NCBI GenBank assembly: GCA_009692185.1
Contig: SHZT01000004.1
Coordinates: 62,001-126,000 of the forward strand
Origin: Gemmatimonadota bacterium
GTDB taxonomy: Bacteria > Gemmatimonadota > Gemmatimonadetes > Gemmatimonadales > GWC2-71-9
Direction of reading: 5' to 3'
DNA: 64,000 nucleotides
Notes under the pieces: model-generated
What the model saw: the letters and a program-made list of their open reading frames with translations, nothing else
What the model was told of the DNA's origin: nothing
The model's database searches: none
Shown here: positions 9,145-17,098 of the stretch, piece after piece
Layout of the letters: the number at the start of each line of letters is the position of its first letter
Numbering within the stretch: the first letter of the stretch is position 1
Translations under genes and position numbers: made by a program

Positions 9145-9158
9145 ACTACATTTGTAGT
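9145..9158. promoter_or_regulatory. BlaI/CopY-type operator-like dyad
   Basis: Perfect inverted repeat ACTACA-TT-TGTAGT. The core TACAnnTGTA is the recognised half-site arrangement for the BlaI/MecI/CopY repressor family. It lies 57 bases before the ECF sigma start and just after the prepilin peptidase stop. No BlaI-type gene is in the window, so the regulator would act in trans. Confidence 0.5.
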
Positions 9159-9179
9159 TCACTCTGCAAGCGTCTTTCC

Positions 9180-9206
9180 AACCTTCTGTGGGGCCACGCC
9201 GTCCAA
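9180..9206 (+). promoter_or_regulatory. ECF-type promoter candidate for the sigma/anti-sigma operon
   Basis: AACCTT (9180-9185), a 16-base spacer and TCCAA (9202-9206) resemble the RpoE-class consensus GAACTT-N16-TCTRA. The predicted start of transcription falls within a few bases of ATG 9215. ECF operons are commonly autoregulated, which this arrangement would provide. Confidence 0.4.
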
Positions 9207-9214
9207 CTTTGTGT

Positions 9215-9790
9215 ATGAGCGCGACAGGCACCCACGCGGTGACACTCAGTGAAGAGATCGAGGCGGTGAGGGCGGACGCTGAGTTGGTAGACGCGGAGCT
9301 CGCCGCAAGCGGGGATGCCCACGCCTTCGAGCGGCTCTATCGGAGCCACGTCGCGCGGATCCACAGCCTGGCGCGGCGCATGATCAACGTCGATCATGCC
9401 GACGAGGCGACGCAAGATGTCTTCGTCCGGGCCTGGCAAAAGATCAATTCGTTCCGCGGAGAGTCGGCGTTCGGAACCTGGCTCCACCGGCTGGCGATCA
9501 ACGTGATCCTGGGGCGCCGCAGCTCGCTGGGCGTGGAGCGCGGGCGGTTCGACGACCAAGAGGGGTTGCTGGACGACGTGACCGCTGGGCCGGTGAGCCC
9601 CGATCTGGCGATGGACTTCGAGACTGCGATCGCCAAGCTGCCACCCGGAGCGAAGAAAATATTCGTGTTGCACGATGTCGAAGGGTTCAAGCACGAGGAG
9701 ATCGCCGAGTCGCTGGGGATCGCGGCCGGGACGTCGAAGGCGCAGTTACACCGCGCCCGCATGTTGCTCAGGCGTCACCTGACGCGGTGA
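9215..9790 (+). CDS. RNA polymerase sigma factor, ECF (sigma-70 family, RpoE-like)
   Basis: A two-domain ECF sigma factor of 191 residues. Region 2 is seen in AFERLYRSHVARIHSLARRM, DEATQDVFVRAWQKI and FGTWLHRLAINV; region 4 in LPPGAKKIFVLHDVEGF and EEIAESLGIAAGTSKAQL with HRARMLLRRHL. ATG 9215 is preferred to GTG 9188, giving MSATGTHAVTL. The stop overlaps or abuts a zinc-finger anti-sigma gene and two DUF4097 genes follow, an arrangement typical of cell-envelope stress sensing. It directs RNA polymerase to a small regulon, probably including this operon. Confidence 0.94.
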   Translation: MSATGTHAVTLSEEIEAVRADAELVDAELAASGDAHAFERLYRSHVARIHSLARRMINVDHADEATQDVFVRAWQKINSFRGESAFGTWLHRLAINVILGRRSSLGVERGRFDDQEGLLDDVTAGPVSPDLAMDFETAIAKLPPGAKKIFVLHDVEGFKHEEIAESLGIAAGTSKAQLHRARMLLRRHLTR

Positions 9791-9801
9791 AGGGGGACTT
9801 C

Positions 9802-10485
9802 ATGAACGACCAGTGGACCGAACGCCTCTCCGAGTACCTGGACGGCGAACTGACGGGAACCGATCAGGCGGCGCTGGAAGCACACTTGCCGCACTGCGCC
9901 GAGTGCGCCGGCGTCCTCGACGAGCTGCGGAACGTCGTGGCACGGGCCCGGGCGCTCGATGACCGGCCGCCGTCGCACGACCTGTGGCAGGGCGTGGCCG
10001 CGCTCATCGGCAAGGCACCGGCACCGGCTCCCGCGGCGCGCCCCGCCGTGCGGGTTCTCCGGTTCCCCAAGGTTTCCTTCACCGTTCCCCAGTTGGCCGC
10101 CGCAGCGCTCGCCCTCATGCTGGGGTCCGGCGCGGTCGTCTACCGCTGGGCCGGGAACAGCCGGACGGTCGTTGCGTCCCTCGAGCCTGGGGCGGAAATC
10201 CCGGTGTCGGTGCGCGCCGCGGCCGCGCTCGGCAGTGAACGGCTGGACTCCACGGTTGCCGGCCTGGAGCGGGCGCTGGGCGAAGGCCAGGGAATGCTGG
10301 ATACGTCCACCGTGCGGATCATTCGCCAGAACCTGGCGATCATCGACGCGGCGATTCTGCAGGCGCGCCGGGCGCTGTCCGCCGACCCGGCCAACGTGTA
10401 TTTGAACAACCATCTCGCTGGCACCATGAAACGCAAAGTCGAGCTTCTGCGCCGGGCAGCATTGCTGACGACCGTGCGAAGCTAG
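9802..10485 (+). CDS. anti-sigma factor with zinc-finger (zf-HC2) domain, membrane-anchored
   Basis: Predicted anti-sigma factor for the ECF sigma just upstream. The N-terminal zinc-binding segment has the signature LEAHLPHCAECAGVLDEL (HxxxCxxC) after an EYLDGELT motif. One transmembrane helix around residues 95-117 (LAAAALALMLGSGAVVYRW) separates a cytoplasmic sigma-binding part from a C-terminal extracytoplasmic helical part of about 100 residues. ATG 9802 is chosen because AGGGGG lies 4-9 bases before it; a GTG at 9787 that overlaps the sigma stop is possible. It presumably holds the sigma factor inactive until an envelope signal. Confidence 0.85.
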   Translation: MNDQWTERLSEYLDGELTGTDQAALEAHLPHCAECAGVLDELRNVVARARALDDRPPSHDLWQGVAALIGKAPAPAPAARPAVRVLRFPKVSFTVPQLAAAALALMLGSGAVVYRWAGNSRTVVASLEPGAEIPVSVRAAAALGSERLDSTVAGLERALGEGQGMLDTSTVRIIRQNLAIIDAAILQARRALSADPANVYLNNHLAGTMKRKVELLRRAALLTTVRS

Positions 10486-10500
10486 GAGACTGAGACACAT

Positions 10501-11634
10501 ATGTGGTTGACTGCAACAGCCCTGATAGCCCTGGCCATGCCGGTTCAGCAGCAGACCGACACCACGATTGCCGTGCGGGCCGGCGCCAAGCTGGAGATCG
10601 AGAACTACGGCGGGGAAACAGAGGTGACCACCTGGGACCGCGATGCCATCCGGGTGCATGCCGAGCACGGGGTGCGGGACCGGGTGGAGATCCGCGTCCT
10701 GGGATCCGTCGTCACGCTCAAGAGCCAGTCGCGCATGGGCCCGCCGCGGGCCATGGACTACACCATCACGGTTCCCGTGCACACCGACATCAGCATTTCC
10801 GGCGTGTACCAGGACGTGAGCCTCGATGGGGTGCAGGGGACGGTCGAGGTCGGGACGGTGAACGGCGACGTGACGCTCCGGGGCGGAGACGGTTTCGTGT
10901 CCCTCAAGTCTGTCGAGGGGGACGTCCGCGTCTCGAACGCGAAGGGCAGGCTGGTCCTGGAATCGGTGAATGGCGGCGTGCGGGTCGAGAATTCGACCGG
11001 CGACATCCAGGCCACCACCATCAACGGCGACGTCGAGCTGCTGGGCGTCACGTCCTCCAGCGTCGAGGCCAACACGGTCAACGGTGACGTGCTCTATGAT
11101 GGAACGATCGAGGACACGGGCCGCTACGACTTCAGCACCAACAACGGCGACATCACCGCCACGGTGGCGGAGACCGCCAACGCGACCGCGGCGGTCGAGA
11201 CCTTCAACGGCGAGTTCGAGTCGAGCTACGCCGTACGGCTCACCCAGTCGCGGAAGAACCGGTTCACGTTCGTCCTCGGGACCGGCGCCGCCCGGCTGAG
11301 CCTGAATTCCTTCAGCGGCACCATCCGGATCGCGCGGCCGGGCGAGTTGCGTGGCCGGGGCAGGGGCACCGGGCGCGGCACGGGCAGCGGGCGCAACCAG
11401 AACGAGAACCGCAACCGGAACAACAACAACAATGACAACGACTACAGCTACGACTACAAATATGATCACGCCTTCGATTTCAAGTTCGACTTCAAGCAGG
11501 ACTTCAAGCTCGACATCCTGGACGACCTGAACCTGGACATCAAGCTCGATATCGAGCGGGAGCTCCAGGGCCTGAGACACAATCTGAAGGATCTCAGGCA
11601 CGACCTCAAACACGACCTGCAAGGACTGCCATGA
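10501..11634 (+). CDS. DUF4097-family beta-repeat protein with unusual charged aromatic tail
   Basis: Secreted or surface protein of unknown function, 377 residues. A short hydrophobic N-terminus (MWLTATALIALAMPV) looks like a signal peptide. Residues about 30-280 form a right-handed beta-repeat with recurring (V/I)NGD or NGG turns (GTVNGDVTL, ESVNGGVRV, TTINGDVEL, NTVNGDVLY, STNNGDITA), typical of DUF4097 adhesin-like domains. The C-terminal ~95 residues are compositionally odd: Gly/Arg-rich, then Asn-rich, then alternating Asp/Lys with Tyr/Phe (DYSYDYKYD, DFKFDFKQDFKLD), ending in a Leu/His/Lys helix. It lies in the ECF operon, 15 bases after the anti-sigma gene, and overlaps the next gene as ATGA. 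Confidence 0.8.
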   Translation: MWLTATALIALAMPVQQQTDTTIAVRAGAKLEIENYGGETEVTTWDRDAIRVHAEHGVRDRVEIRVLGSVVTLKSQSRMGPPRAMDYTITVPVHTDISISGVYQDVSLDGVQGTVEVGTVNGDVTLRGGDGFVSLKSVEGDVRVSNAKGRLVLESVNGGVRVENSTGDIQATTINGDVELLGVTSSSVEANTVNGDVLYDGTIEDTGRYDFSTNNGDITATVAETANATAAVETFNGEFESSYAVRLTQSRKNRFTFVLGTGAARLSLNSFSGTIRIARPGELRGRGRGTGRGTGSGRNQNENRNRNNNNNDNDYSYDYKYDHAFDFKFDFKQDFKLDILDDLNLDIKLDIERELQGLRHNLKDLRHDLKHDLQGLP

Positions 11635-12443
11635 GCACGCGATCGAGCCTGATGGGACTGCTGGTTGGTGTCGTTGCCGCCGGAATCTGGACTGCACGGA
11701 CGGTGGGCCCGGTGGAGGCCGAGCAGCGTGGAGACTTCACGTGGAAGGGCCGGCTGGCCAAGGGCAAGACCATCGAAATCCGTGGCATCCGCGGAGCCAT
11801 GCGCGCCGAACTCGCCACGGGGCCGGATGTCGAAGTGTCGGCCATCAAGACGGCGCGCCGCAGCGACCCCGAGGAAGTGCGGATCGAGGTGGTGGAGCAC
11901 GAGGGCGGCGCTACGATTTGCGCGATCTACCCGGCGCGGCGTGGCAAGCCGGACAACGAATGCCGGCCCGGCGGGGGCGGGGACAACAGCTCGGAGAACA
12001 ACGACGTCGAGGTGCGGTTCTCGATCAAGGTGCCGGCCGGTGTCCGGTTCGCAGGCACCACGGTGTTGGGCGACGTGACGGCGCGTGACCTCAAGAGCGA
12101 CCTGGAGCTGCGCACGGTGAACGGCGGCATCGATGGGACCACCACGGGCTATGCCGAAGCCACCACGGTGAACGGGTCGATTGACCTGGTCATGGGCAGT
12201 GCCGGCTGGCCTCGCCACCTCGAATACCGCACCGTCAACGGCGGCATCACGATCCAGGTGCCGGACGGCATCAAGGCCGACGTCGAAGCCCAGACCGTCA
12301 ACGGCGACATCGAGAGCGACTTTCCGCTCACGGTGAGCGGGCGCTTTGGTCCCCGGAAGCTCTCGGGAACCATTGCCGGCGGAGGCCCCTTGCTGTCCAT
12401 GCGGACGGTGAACGGGAGTATCGAGCTGAGGCGGGCTCCGTAG
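11631..12443 (+). CDS. second DUF4097-family beta-repeat protein, exported
   Basis: 270 residues with an N-terminal signal peptide (LMGLLVGVVAAGIW) and a mature part rich in repeated VNG turns: LRTVNGGIDG, TTVNGSIDLV, YRTVNGGITI, QTVNGDIES and MRTVNGSIEL. This is the same fold class as the preceding gene without its charged tail, so the two are probably an old duplication. Two cysteines (ATICAIYP, NECRPGGGG) flank a Gly/Asn-rich loop and may form a disulfide. It is translationally coupled to the previous gene (ATGA, 11631-11634). Function unknown; the context suggests a cell-surface component controlled by the ECF sigma factor. Confidence 0.8.
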   Translation: MSTRSSLMGLLVGVVAAGIWTARTVGPVEAEQRGDFTWKGRLAKGKTIEIRGIRGAMRAELATGPDVEVSAIKTARRSDPEEVRIEVVEHEGGATICAIYPARRGKPDNECRPGGGGDNSSENNDVEVRFSIKVPAGVRFAGTTVLGDVTARDLKSDLELRTVNGGIDGTTTGYAEATTVNGSIDLVMGSAGWPRHLEYRTVNGGITIQVPDGIKADVEAQTVNGDIESDFPLTVSGRFGPRKLSGTIAGGGPLLSMRTVNGSIELRRAP

Positions 12444-12491
12444 GCGGGACTTTCCCGCCTGCTGGGTGTATGGTTGTGTTCACCAAACCCT

Positions 12492-13772
12492 GTGATTCCA
12501 CGAATGCTCGTTTTCTGCCTTGCCGCCGCCTTGGCCGGATGCTCCGCCGATGCCGAAAAACAGGCATCGTCGCAGGTGGACGCCATGGCGCGTCAGGTGA
12601 TTCCCAAGGTCGAGCGCGCCGTGGGCCTCAAGTTCCTGAGGCCGCCTTCGATCGCCATCCGCAGCAAAGAGCAGGTGCACGCCTACCTCGCGGCCAAGCT
12701 GGACCAGGACATGCCGCCGGAGGAACTGGAGCAGATCTCCACGGCGTATCGGCTCTTCCGCCTCATTCCCGACACGCTCAACCTCAGGGCCCTGCTGGTG
12801 TCGCTCTACTCCGAGCAGGTCGTCGGTTACTACGACCCCGACTCGACGACGCTGTACGTGGTAGACAAGGCGCCGCCGGAGCAGCTCCGGCTGGTACTCG
12901 CCCATGAACTGGTCCACGCCCTCCAGGGGCAGTACATGCCCCTGGATTCGCTGCTCGACGTCCGGCACCAGAATGACCGGCGGAATGCGGCGCAGGCGGT
13001 CATGGAGGGCCAGGCGACGCTGGCGTCCATCCAGGCAATGATGGCCCAGCCCATGGCGGACGAGGACATGCCCGCGTTCTGGGGCCAGTATCGAGAGGCC
13101 GTGCGGCGCGAACAGCTGCGAATGCCCGTTTTCAGCACCGCGCCGATGCTCATTCGCGAGGGGCTGATTTTCCCGTACCTGGCAGGCGCCGATTTCGTGC
13201 GGTGGTTCGTGAAACAATTCCCGGACACCTTGCCGTTCGGTCCCCGCCTGCCGCTTTCGACCGAGCAAATCCTTCATCCCGACAAGTACCTGCACGACGA
13301 TCACCCGGCCGACATCCGGTTCATGCGGGGGCCGGCGCCCGTCTATCACGACAACCTGGGGGAGTTCGAGACCCGCATCCTCCTGACGGTGCTGTCGGGC
13401 AGCGAGTCCGTGGGTTCGGCCGGGGCGCTCGGGTGGGCCGGTGACCGTTACGGGGTGTTCTCGGCGGGCGGCACGGAGCGGGCGCTGGTGTGGTGGACGC
13501 TCTGGGACACCACCACCGCCGCGGAGCGGTTCGCGCGCCTGCTGGACCGCGAATGGCGGAAGTCTCCCCGAGGCAACCGCCGAACCATCGTCGAGCAGGT
13601 CGAACTCGATGGCTATCCCGGTGTGAAACTGACCGACGCCCCGCCAGAGTGGGCTGGGTGGAGAACCCCTCCTGTTGTGGCGACCGGCGCCGCCCTGGCT
13701 CGGGGAATGACGGCCCCCAAGGCCATGCGCCGCGTACAACAAACCCTCCCGAGGCGCCCCGGCTCCAACTAG
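12492..13772 (+). CDS. lipoprotein with HExxH zinc-peptidase-like motif
   Basis: Unrecognised conserved-looking lipoprotein of about 426 residues. The N-terminus MLVFCLAAALAGC carries a lipobox (LAGC), so it should be membrane-anchored. Centrally, LVLAHELVHALQGQY contains an HELVH zinc-binding motif, and downstream EGQATLASI could supply the glutamate ligand, so a metallopeptidase fold is likely, catalysis less certain. YSEQVVGYYDPDSTTLYVV precedes it, as in other uncharacterised HExxH lipoproteins. The start is uncertain: TTG 12474, GTG 12492 and ATG 12504 are in frame and none has a clear ribosome site. It follows the DUF4097 pair and may belong to the same operon. Confidence 0.7.
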   Translation: MIPRMLVFCLAAALAGCSADAEKQASSQVDAMARQVIPKVERAVGLKFLRPPSIAIRSKEQVHAYLAAKLDQDMPPEELEQISTAYRLFRLIPDTLNLRALLVSLYSEQVVGYYDPDSTTLYVVDKAPPEQLRLVLAHELVHALQGQYMPLDSLLDVRHQNDRRNAAQAVMEGQATLASIQAMMAQPMADEDMPAFWGQYREAVRREQLRMPVFSTAPMLIREGLIFPYLAGADFVRWFVKQFPDTLPFGPRLPLSTEQILHPDKYLHDDHPADIRFMRGPAPVYHDNLGEFETRILLTVLSGSESVGSAGALGWAGDRYGVFSAGGTERALVWWTLWDTTTAAERFARLLDREWRKSPRGNRRTIVEQVELDGYPGVKLTDAPPEWAGWRTPPVVATGAALARGMTAPKAMRRVQQTLPRRPGSN

Positions 13773-13821
13773 GCGAAAGCCTTGGCGGGAGCGTGCTTAC
13801 GTGGCTACATTTGCGGGCTCT

Positions 13822-15126
13822 ATGTTTCAGGCCCTGTCGGAACGGCTGACTGCGGTCCTCAAGGGGCTCGCGGGTCGCGGGGTCCTGACGGACGAGGCGG
13901 TAACCGAGGGCCTGCGCGAGATCCGGCGGGTCCTGCTCGAGGCGGACGTCAGCTTCGAGTTGTCTCGGGCGTTTACCGAGCGGATTCGCGAGCAGGCGGT
14001 CGGGGTAACGGCGCTCAAGTCGGTGAGCCCCGGCCAGCAGCTGACGAAGATCGTGCACGACGAACTGGTCGTGCTGCTGGGTGGAAAGGCCGTGCCGCTC
14101 GCGTTCGCGTCGGTGCCGCCCACGGTGATCCTGCTCGCGGGCCTGCAGGGCTCGGGCAAGACCACGACGGCGGCGAAGCTCGCCGCGCGGTTGAAGCGGG
14201 AGAATAAGGCGCCGTTCCTGGTCGCCGCGGACTGGTACCGTCCGGCAGCGGAGGAGCAGCTGAGGCAGCTCGGCGCCCGCGCAGATGTGGCCGTGTTCGG
14301 CCGGGCCGATGGCCCGGGAGGCGATGACCTGGCGGCCTTTGTTCGCGCCGGCATTGTGGCGGCGGGGAAAGCCCGCGCCCGGACGGTCATTGTAGATACG
14401 GCCGGCCGTCTCCAGGTCGATGCGGAGATGATGGCCGAGTTGGTGAAGGTGAAGGAAGCGGTGCGTCCGCACGAAGTGCTGCTGGTGGCCGATGCCATGA
14501 CCGGGCAGGACGCGGTCAAGATGGCGCAGGGGTTTCACCAGACGGTGGGCATCACGGGAGTGATCCTCACCAAGCTCGACGGGGACGCGCGGGGCGGGGC
14601 GGCGCTGTCCGTCCACGGTGTCACGGGAGCGCCGATCAAGTATGTCGGCGTCGGCGAGCGGCTCGAAGCGCTCGAACCGTTCGACCCGGTACGGATGGCC
14701 GGGCGGATTCTCCAGCGGGGCGACGTGGTCTCCCTGGTGGAGCGGGCCCAGGAAACGGTGGATGCGGCCGAGGCCGGGCGCCTCGCGAAGAAGGCCGCGT
14801 CCAAGAAGGGAATGGACCTCGCCGATTTCCTGACGGCGATGCGCCAGGTACAGAGCATGGGGCCGTTGTCGTCGCTCATGGGCATGTTGCCCGGGGTGCC
14901 CAAGGTGCCCAAGGGCGTGAACCTCGACGACAAGCGCATGACGCATGTCGAGGCGATCATCCTCTCGATGACGCCCCGGGAGCGGCGTGACCCGGACGTC
15001 ATGAATGGGTCGCGGCGGGCGCGGGTGGCGAGGGGAGCGGGGCGGCCGGTGCAGGAAGTGAACCAGCTGCTCAAGCAGTTCGATCAGATGAAGACCATGA
15101 TGCAGAAGTTCGGTGGACGGAAGTAG
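13822..15126 (+). CDS. ffh: signal recognition particle protein Ffh
   Basis: GTPase subunit of the signal recognition particle, which delivers nascent membrane proteins to FtsY and the translocon. 434 residues with NG domain motifs LAGLQGSGKTTTAAKLA (G1), DTAGRLQVD (G3) and TKLDGDARGGAALS (G4 and following), ADWYRPAAEEQL, and the C-terminal M domain with MGPLSSLMGMLPG and NQLLKQFDQMKTMMQKF. ATG 13822 (MFQALSERL) is the canonical start; the frame is open to GTG 13801. Heads the classic ffh-rpsP-rimM-trmD-rplS-rnhB cluster. Confidence 0.97.
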   Translation: MFQALSERLTAVLKGLAGRGVLTDEAVTEGLREIRRVLLEADVSFELSRAFTERIREQAVGVTALKSVSPGQQLTKIVHDELVVLLGGKAVPLAFASVPPTVILLAGLQGSGKTTTAAKLAARLKRENKAPFLVAADWYRPAAEEQLRQLGARADVAVFGRADGPGGDDLAAFVRAGIVAAGKARARTVIVDTAGRLQVDAEMMAELVKVKEAVRPHEVLLVADAMTGQDAVKMAQGFHQTVGITGVILTKLDGDARGGAALSVHGVTGAPIKYVGVGERLEALEPFDPVRMAGRILQRGDVVSLVERAQETVDAAEAGRLAKKAASKKGMDLADFLTAMRQVQSMGPLSSLMGMLPGVPKVPKGVNLDDKRMTHVEAIILSMTPRERRDPDVMNGSRRARVARGAGRPVQEVNQLLKQFDQMKTMMQKFGGRK

Positions 15127-15140
15127 GCAAGGACAGCGGT

Positions 15141-15165
15141 CCCTCGGGCGCTTCGCGCCCTCGGG
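15141..15165. repeat. REP-like palindrome between ffh and rpsP
   Basis: A strong hairpin: GGGCGC-TTC-GCGCCC (15146-15160), extended outwards by CCC/GGG across a two-base mismatch. There is no T-tract after it, so it is not a typical terminator. It may be a repetitive extragenic palindrome or an mRNA processing site between ffh and rpsP. No second copy is seen in this window. Confidence 0.45.
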
Positions 15166-15196
15166 ATGACAACGGGCAGAGAGAAGGGGAGAAGCA

Positions 15197-15475
15197 ATGG
15201 CAACTCGAATTCGCTTGCGGCGCGTGGGGCGCAAAGGGCAGCCCTCCTACCGCATCGTGGTCACGGAGCACACCAACCCCCGGGATGGCCGCTTCGTGGC
15301 GTCGATCGGGCACTACAATCCACGCCCGAAGGACACGGTCCTGTCGGTGGACGTGGCCAAGGCCAAGATGTGGCTCGACCGTGGCGCCCTGCCGACGGAC
15401 ACGGTGCGTTCGCTGTTGAAGAAAGCGGGCGTCCTGAAGAAGGTCGGCTCCGCGGCGCCGCCGCCGCCGGCGTAA
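15197..15475 (+). CDS. rpsP: 30S ribosomal protein S16
   Basis: Small-subunit protein needed for 30S assembly. The N-terminus MATRIRLRRVGRKGQPSYR and IVVTEHTNPRDGRFVASIG, then HYNPRPKDTVLSVD are diagnostic. 92 residues with a short Ala/Pro C-terminal tail (SAAPPPPA). An excellent ribosome site, AGGGGAG, lies 5-11 bases before ATG. It is followed 10 bases later by rimM, as in most bacteria. Confidence 0.98.
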   Translation: MATRIRLRRVGRKGQPSYRIVVTEHTNPRDGRFVASIGHYNPRPKDTVLSVDVAKAKMWLDRGALPTDTVRSLLKKAGVLKKVGSAAPPPPA

Positions 15476-15485
15476 GGGACCACGC

Positions 15486-16019
15486 GTGGCCGACGCGCCC
15501 CCCGCCTGGCTCGCGGTGGCGCGGCTGGACAAGCCGCACGGGTTGAAGGGTGAGGCACTGGTGTTCGCGCTCACGGACGACCCGGACGACGTGTTCACCG
15601 AGGGCCGGTTCCTGGTGCCGCTGGGTGCCGACGGCCAGCCTGCCGGGGAACCGGTGAGAATCGTGCGGGCGAAGCGCTATCACCGGCAGTGGCTGTTCCG
15701 GTTCGCCGGTGTCGCCGACCGGACGGCCCTCGAGCAGTGGCCCAAGGCGTTGACGTTCGGAGTGCCGAGCAGGGAGTTGAAGCCCCCGCGTAACGACCAG
15801 CTGTACCGGCATGAGATCGCGGGTGTGGCGGTGGTCGTCGGTGGTGAGACGATCGGAGTCGTGAAGGCGCTGGCGCGAGGGCCGGGCCAGGACCTGCTGG
15901 TGATCGACATCGCCGGTCGCGAACAGCTGGTGCCGTTTCGGAAGCCGATCGTCAAGCGGGTGGATCGCGCGGCGCGGCAGATCGAGCTGGATCCGCCGCC
16001 GGGGTTGCTCGATTTGTGA
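15486..16019 (+). CDS. rimM: ribosome maturation factor RimM
   Basis: Assists 16S rRNA processing and 30S head assembly, acting with S19. 177 residues with the RimM N-terminal barrel (ARLDKPHGLKGEALVFALTD, GRFLVPLG, RAKRYHRQWLFRFAGVADR) and the C-terminal PRC-barrel (LYRHEIAGVAVVVGGETIG, LVIDIAGREQLVPF). GTG start at 15486, 10 bases after rpsP. The stop codon TGA overlaps the first of four GAAAAGG heptamers that lead to trmD. Confidence 0.95.
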   Translation: MADAPPAWLAVARLDKPHGLKGEALVFALTDDPDDVFTEGRFLVPLGADGQPAGEPVRIVRAKRYHRQWLFRFAGVADRTALEQWPKALTFGVPSRELKPPRNDQLYRHEIAGVAVVVGGETIGVVKALARGPGQDLLVIDIAGREQLVPFRKPIVKRVDRAARQIELDPPPGLLDL

Positions 16020-16045
16020 AAAGGGAAAAGGGAAAAGGGAAAAGG
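16018..16045 (+). repeat. four perfect GAAAAGG heptamers linking rimM stop to trmD start
   Basis: Four perfect tandem copies of GAAAAGG occupy 16018-16045. The first copy starts inside the rimM TGA and the last base is the G of the trmD GTG, so the repeat makes up the whole ribosome-binding region of trmD. Copy number changes would alter spacing and number of AAAAGG-type Shine-Dalgarno sites. Confidence 0.85.
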
Positions 16046-16740
16046 TGGCGCCGGTGTTGCGGCTGAACGTCGTCACCCTGTTTCCCGAGATGTTCGCCGG
16101 CGCGTTTGGCGCCAGCATCCTGGGACGGGCGGCGGCAAGAAAGGTCGTCGAGTACCGGGTTGTGAACCTTCGGGATTACGCGCACGACCGGCATCACACG
16201 GTAGACGATGCGCCGTACGGGGGTGGGGCCGGGATGGTTCTCAAGCCCGAGCCGTTTTTCGAGGCGCTGGACGACCTGGGCGCGAAGCCGCCGATCGTCT
16301 TGCTGTCGGCCCGGGGGAAGCCGTTCGGTCATGCGGATGCGGTGCGGTACAGCATGGGCAGCGAGCTGACGTTGTTGTGCGGGCACTACAAGGACATTGA
16401 CGCCCGGGTCGCCTCGGCGGCGGGGGTCGAGGAAGTGGCGGTCGGCGATTTCGTGCTGTCGGGCGGTGAGCCCGCGGCGCTGTGTGTGGCCGACGCGGTG
16501 GTGCGGCTACTGCCCGGGGCCCTGGGAGACCACGAGTCGGCGTCTTCCGATTCGTTTTACGAGGGGCTGTTGTCGCCGCCCAGTTACACGCGCCCGCCGG
16601 AGTATCGCGGGCAGAGGGTACCCGAAGTCCTGCTGGGCGGGGACCACGCGAAGATTGACGCCTGGCGCAAGGCCGAGGCGGAGCGACTGACGAAGGAGCG
16701 GCGCCCGGATCTGTGGGCGCGACACGAAAGCGACGAATAG
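16045..16740 (+). CDS. trmD: tRNA (guanine-N1-)-methyltransferase TrmD
   Basis: Makes m1G37 in tRNAs reading CNN and some other codons, preventing +1 frameshifting. 231 residues with the trefoil-knot signatures LNVVTLFPEMFAG, YAHDRHHTVDDAPYGGGAGM, LLCGHYKDIDARV, GDFVLSGGEPAALCV and SFYEGLLSPPSYTRPPEYRG. GTG start at 16045 (MAPVLRLNVVTL). The ribosome site is provided by four GAAAAGG repeats just upstream. rplS follows after 9 bases. Confidence 0.97.
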   Translation: MAPVLRLNVVTLFPEMFAGAFGASILGRAAARKVVEYRVVNLRDYAHDRHHTVDDAPYGGGAGMVLKPEPFFEALDDLGAKPPIVLLSARGKPFGHADAVRYSMGSELTLLCGHYKDIDARVASAAGVEEVAVGDFVLSGGEPAALCVADAVVRLLPGALGDHESASSDSFYEGLLSPPSYTRPPEYRGQRVPEVLLGGDHAKIDAWRKAEAERLTKERRPDLWARHESDE

Positions 16741-16749
16741 GGGCGAGGT

Positions 16750-17097
16750 ATGAACAAGCTGGAAACTATGGACCGCACAGGGCTGCGGACGGACATTCCC
16801 GACTTCAAGCCGGGCGACACCATACGGGTCATGGTGAAGGTCAAGGAAGGTGACAAGGAACGCATCCAGGCCTTCGAGGGCACGTGCGTGGCCCGGCGGG
16901 GCGGCGGCATCGGCGAGATGTTCACCGTGCGGAAGGTGTCGTCGGGTGTGGGTGTCGAGCGCATTTTCCCGCTCCAGTCGCCCATCATATCGGCCATCGA
17001 GGTGGTCCGCCGGGGGCGGGTGCGACGCGCGAAGCTTTACTACCTGCGCCGGTTGTCCAAGAAGGCGTCCCGCATCAAGGAGCACGTGGAGTCCTGA
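16750..17097 (+). CDS. rplS: 50S ribosomal protein L19
   Basis: Large-subunit protein at the 30S-50S interface. 115 residues with [59 protein letters not shown] and [20 protein letters not shown], all standard. Shine-Dalgarno GGGGCGAGG directly before ATG. rnhB begins 1 base after the stop, completing the conserved cluster. Confidence 0.98.
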   Translation: MNKLETMDRTGLRTDIPDFKPGDTIRVMVKVKEGDKERIQAFEGTCVARRGGGIGEMFTVRKVSSGVGVERIFPLQSPIISAIEVVRRGRVRRAKLYYLRRLSKKASRIKEHVES

Positions 17098-17098
17098 C

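Noticed and set aside
13202-15234. Long antisense frames, such as the 637-codon minus-strand frame across ffh
   Set aside because: Arg/His-rich compositional shadows typical of high-GC coding DNA; the opposite strand holds clear conserved genes.
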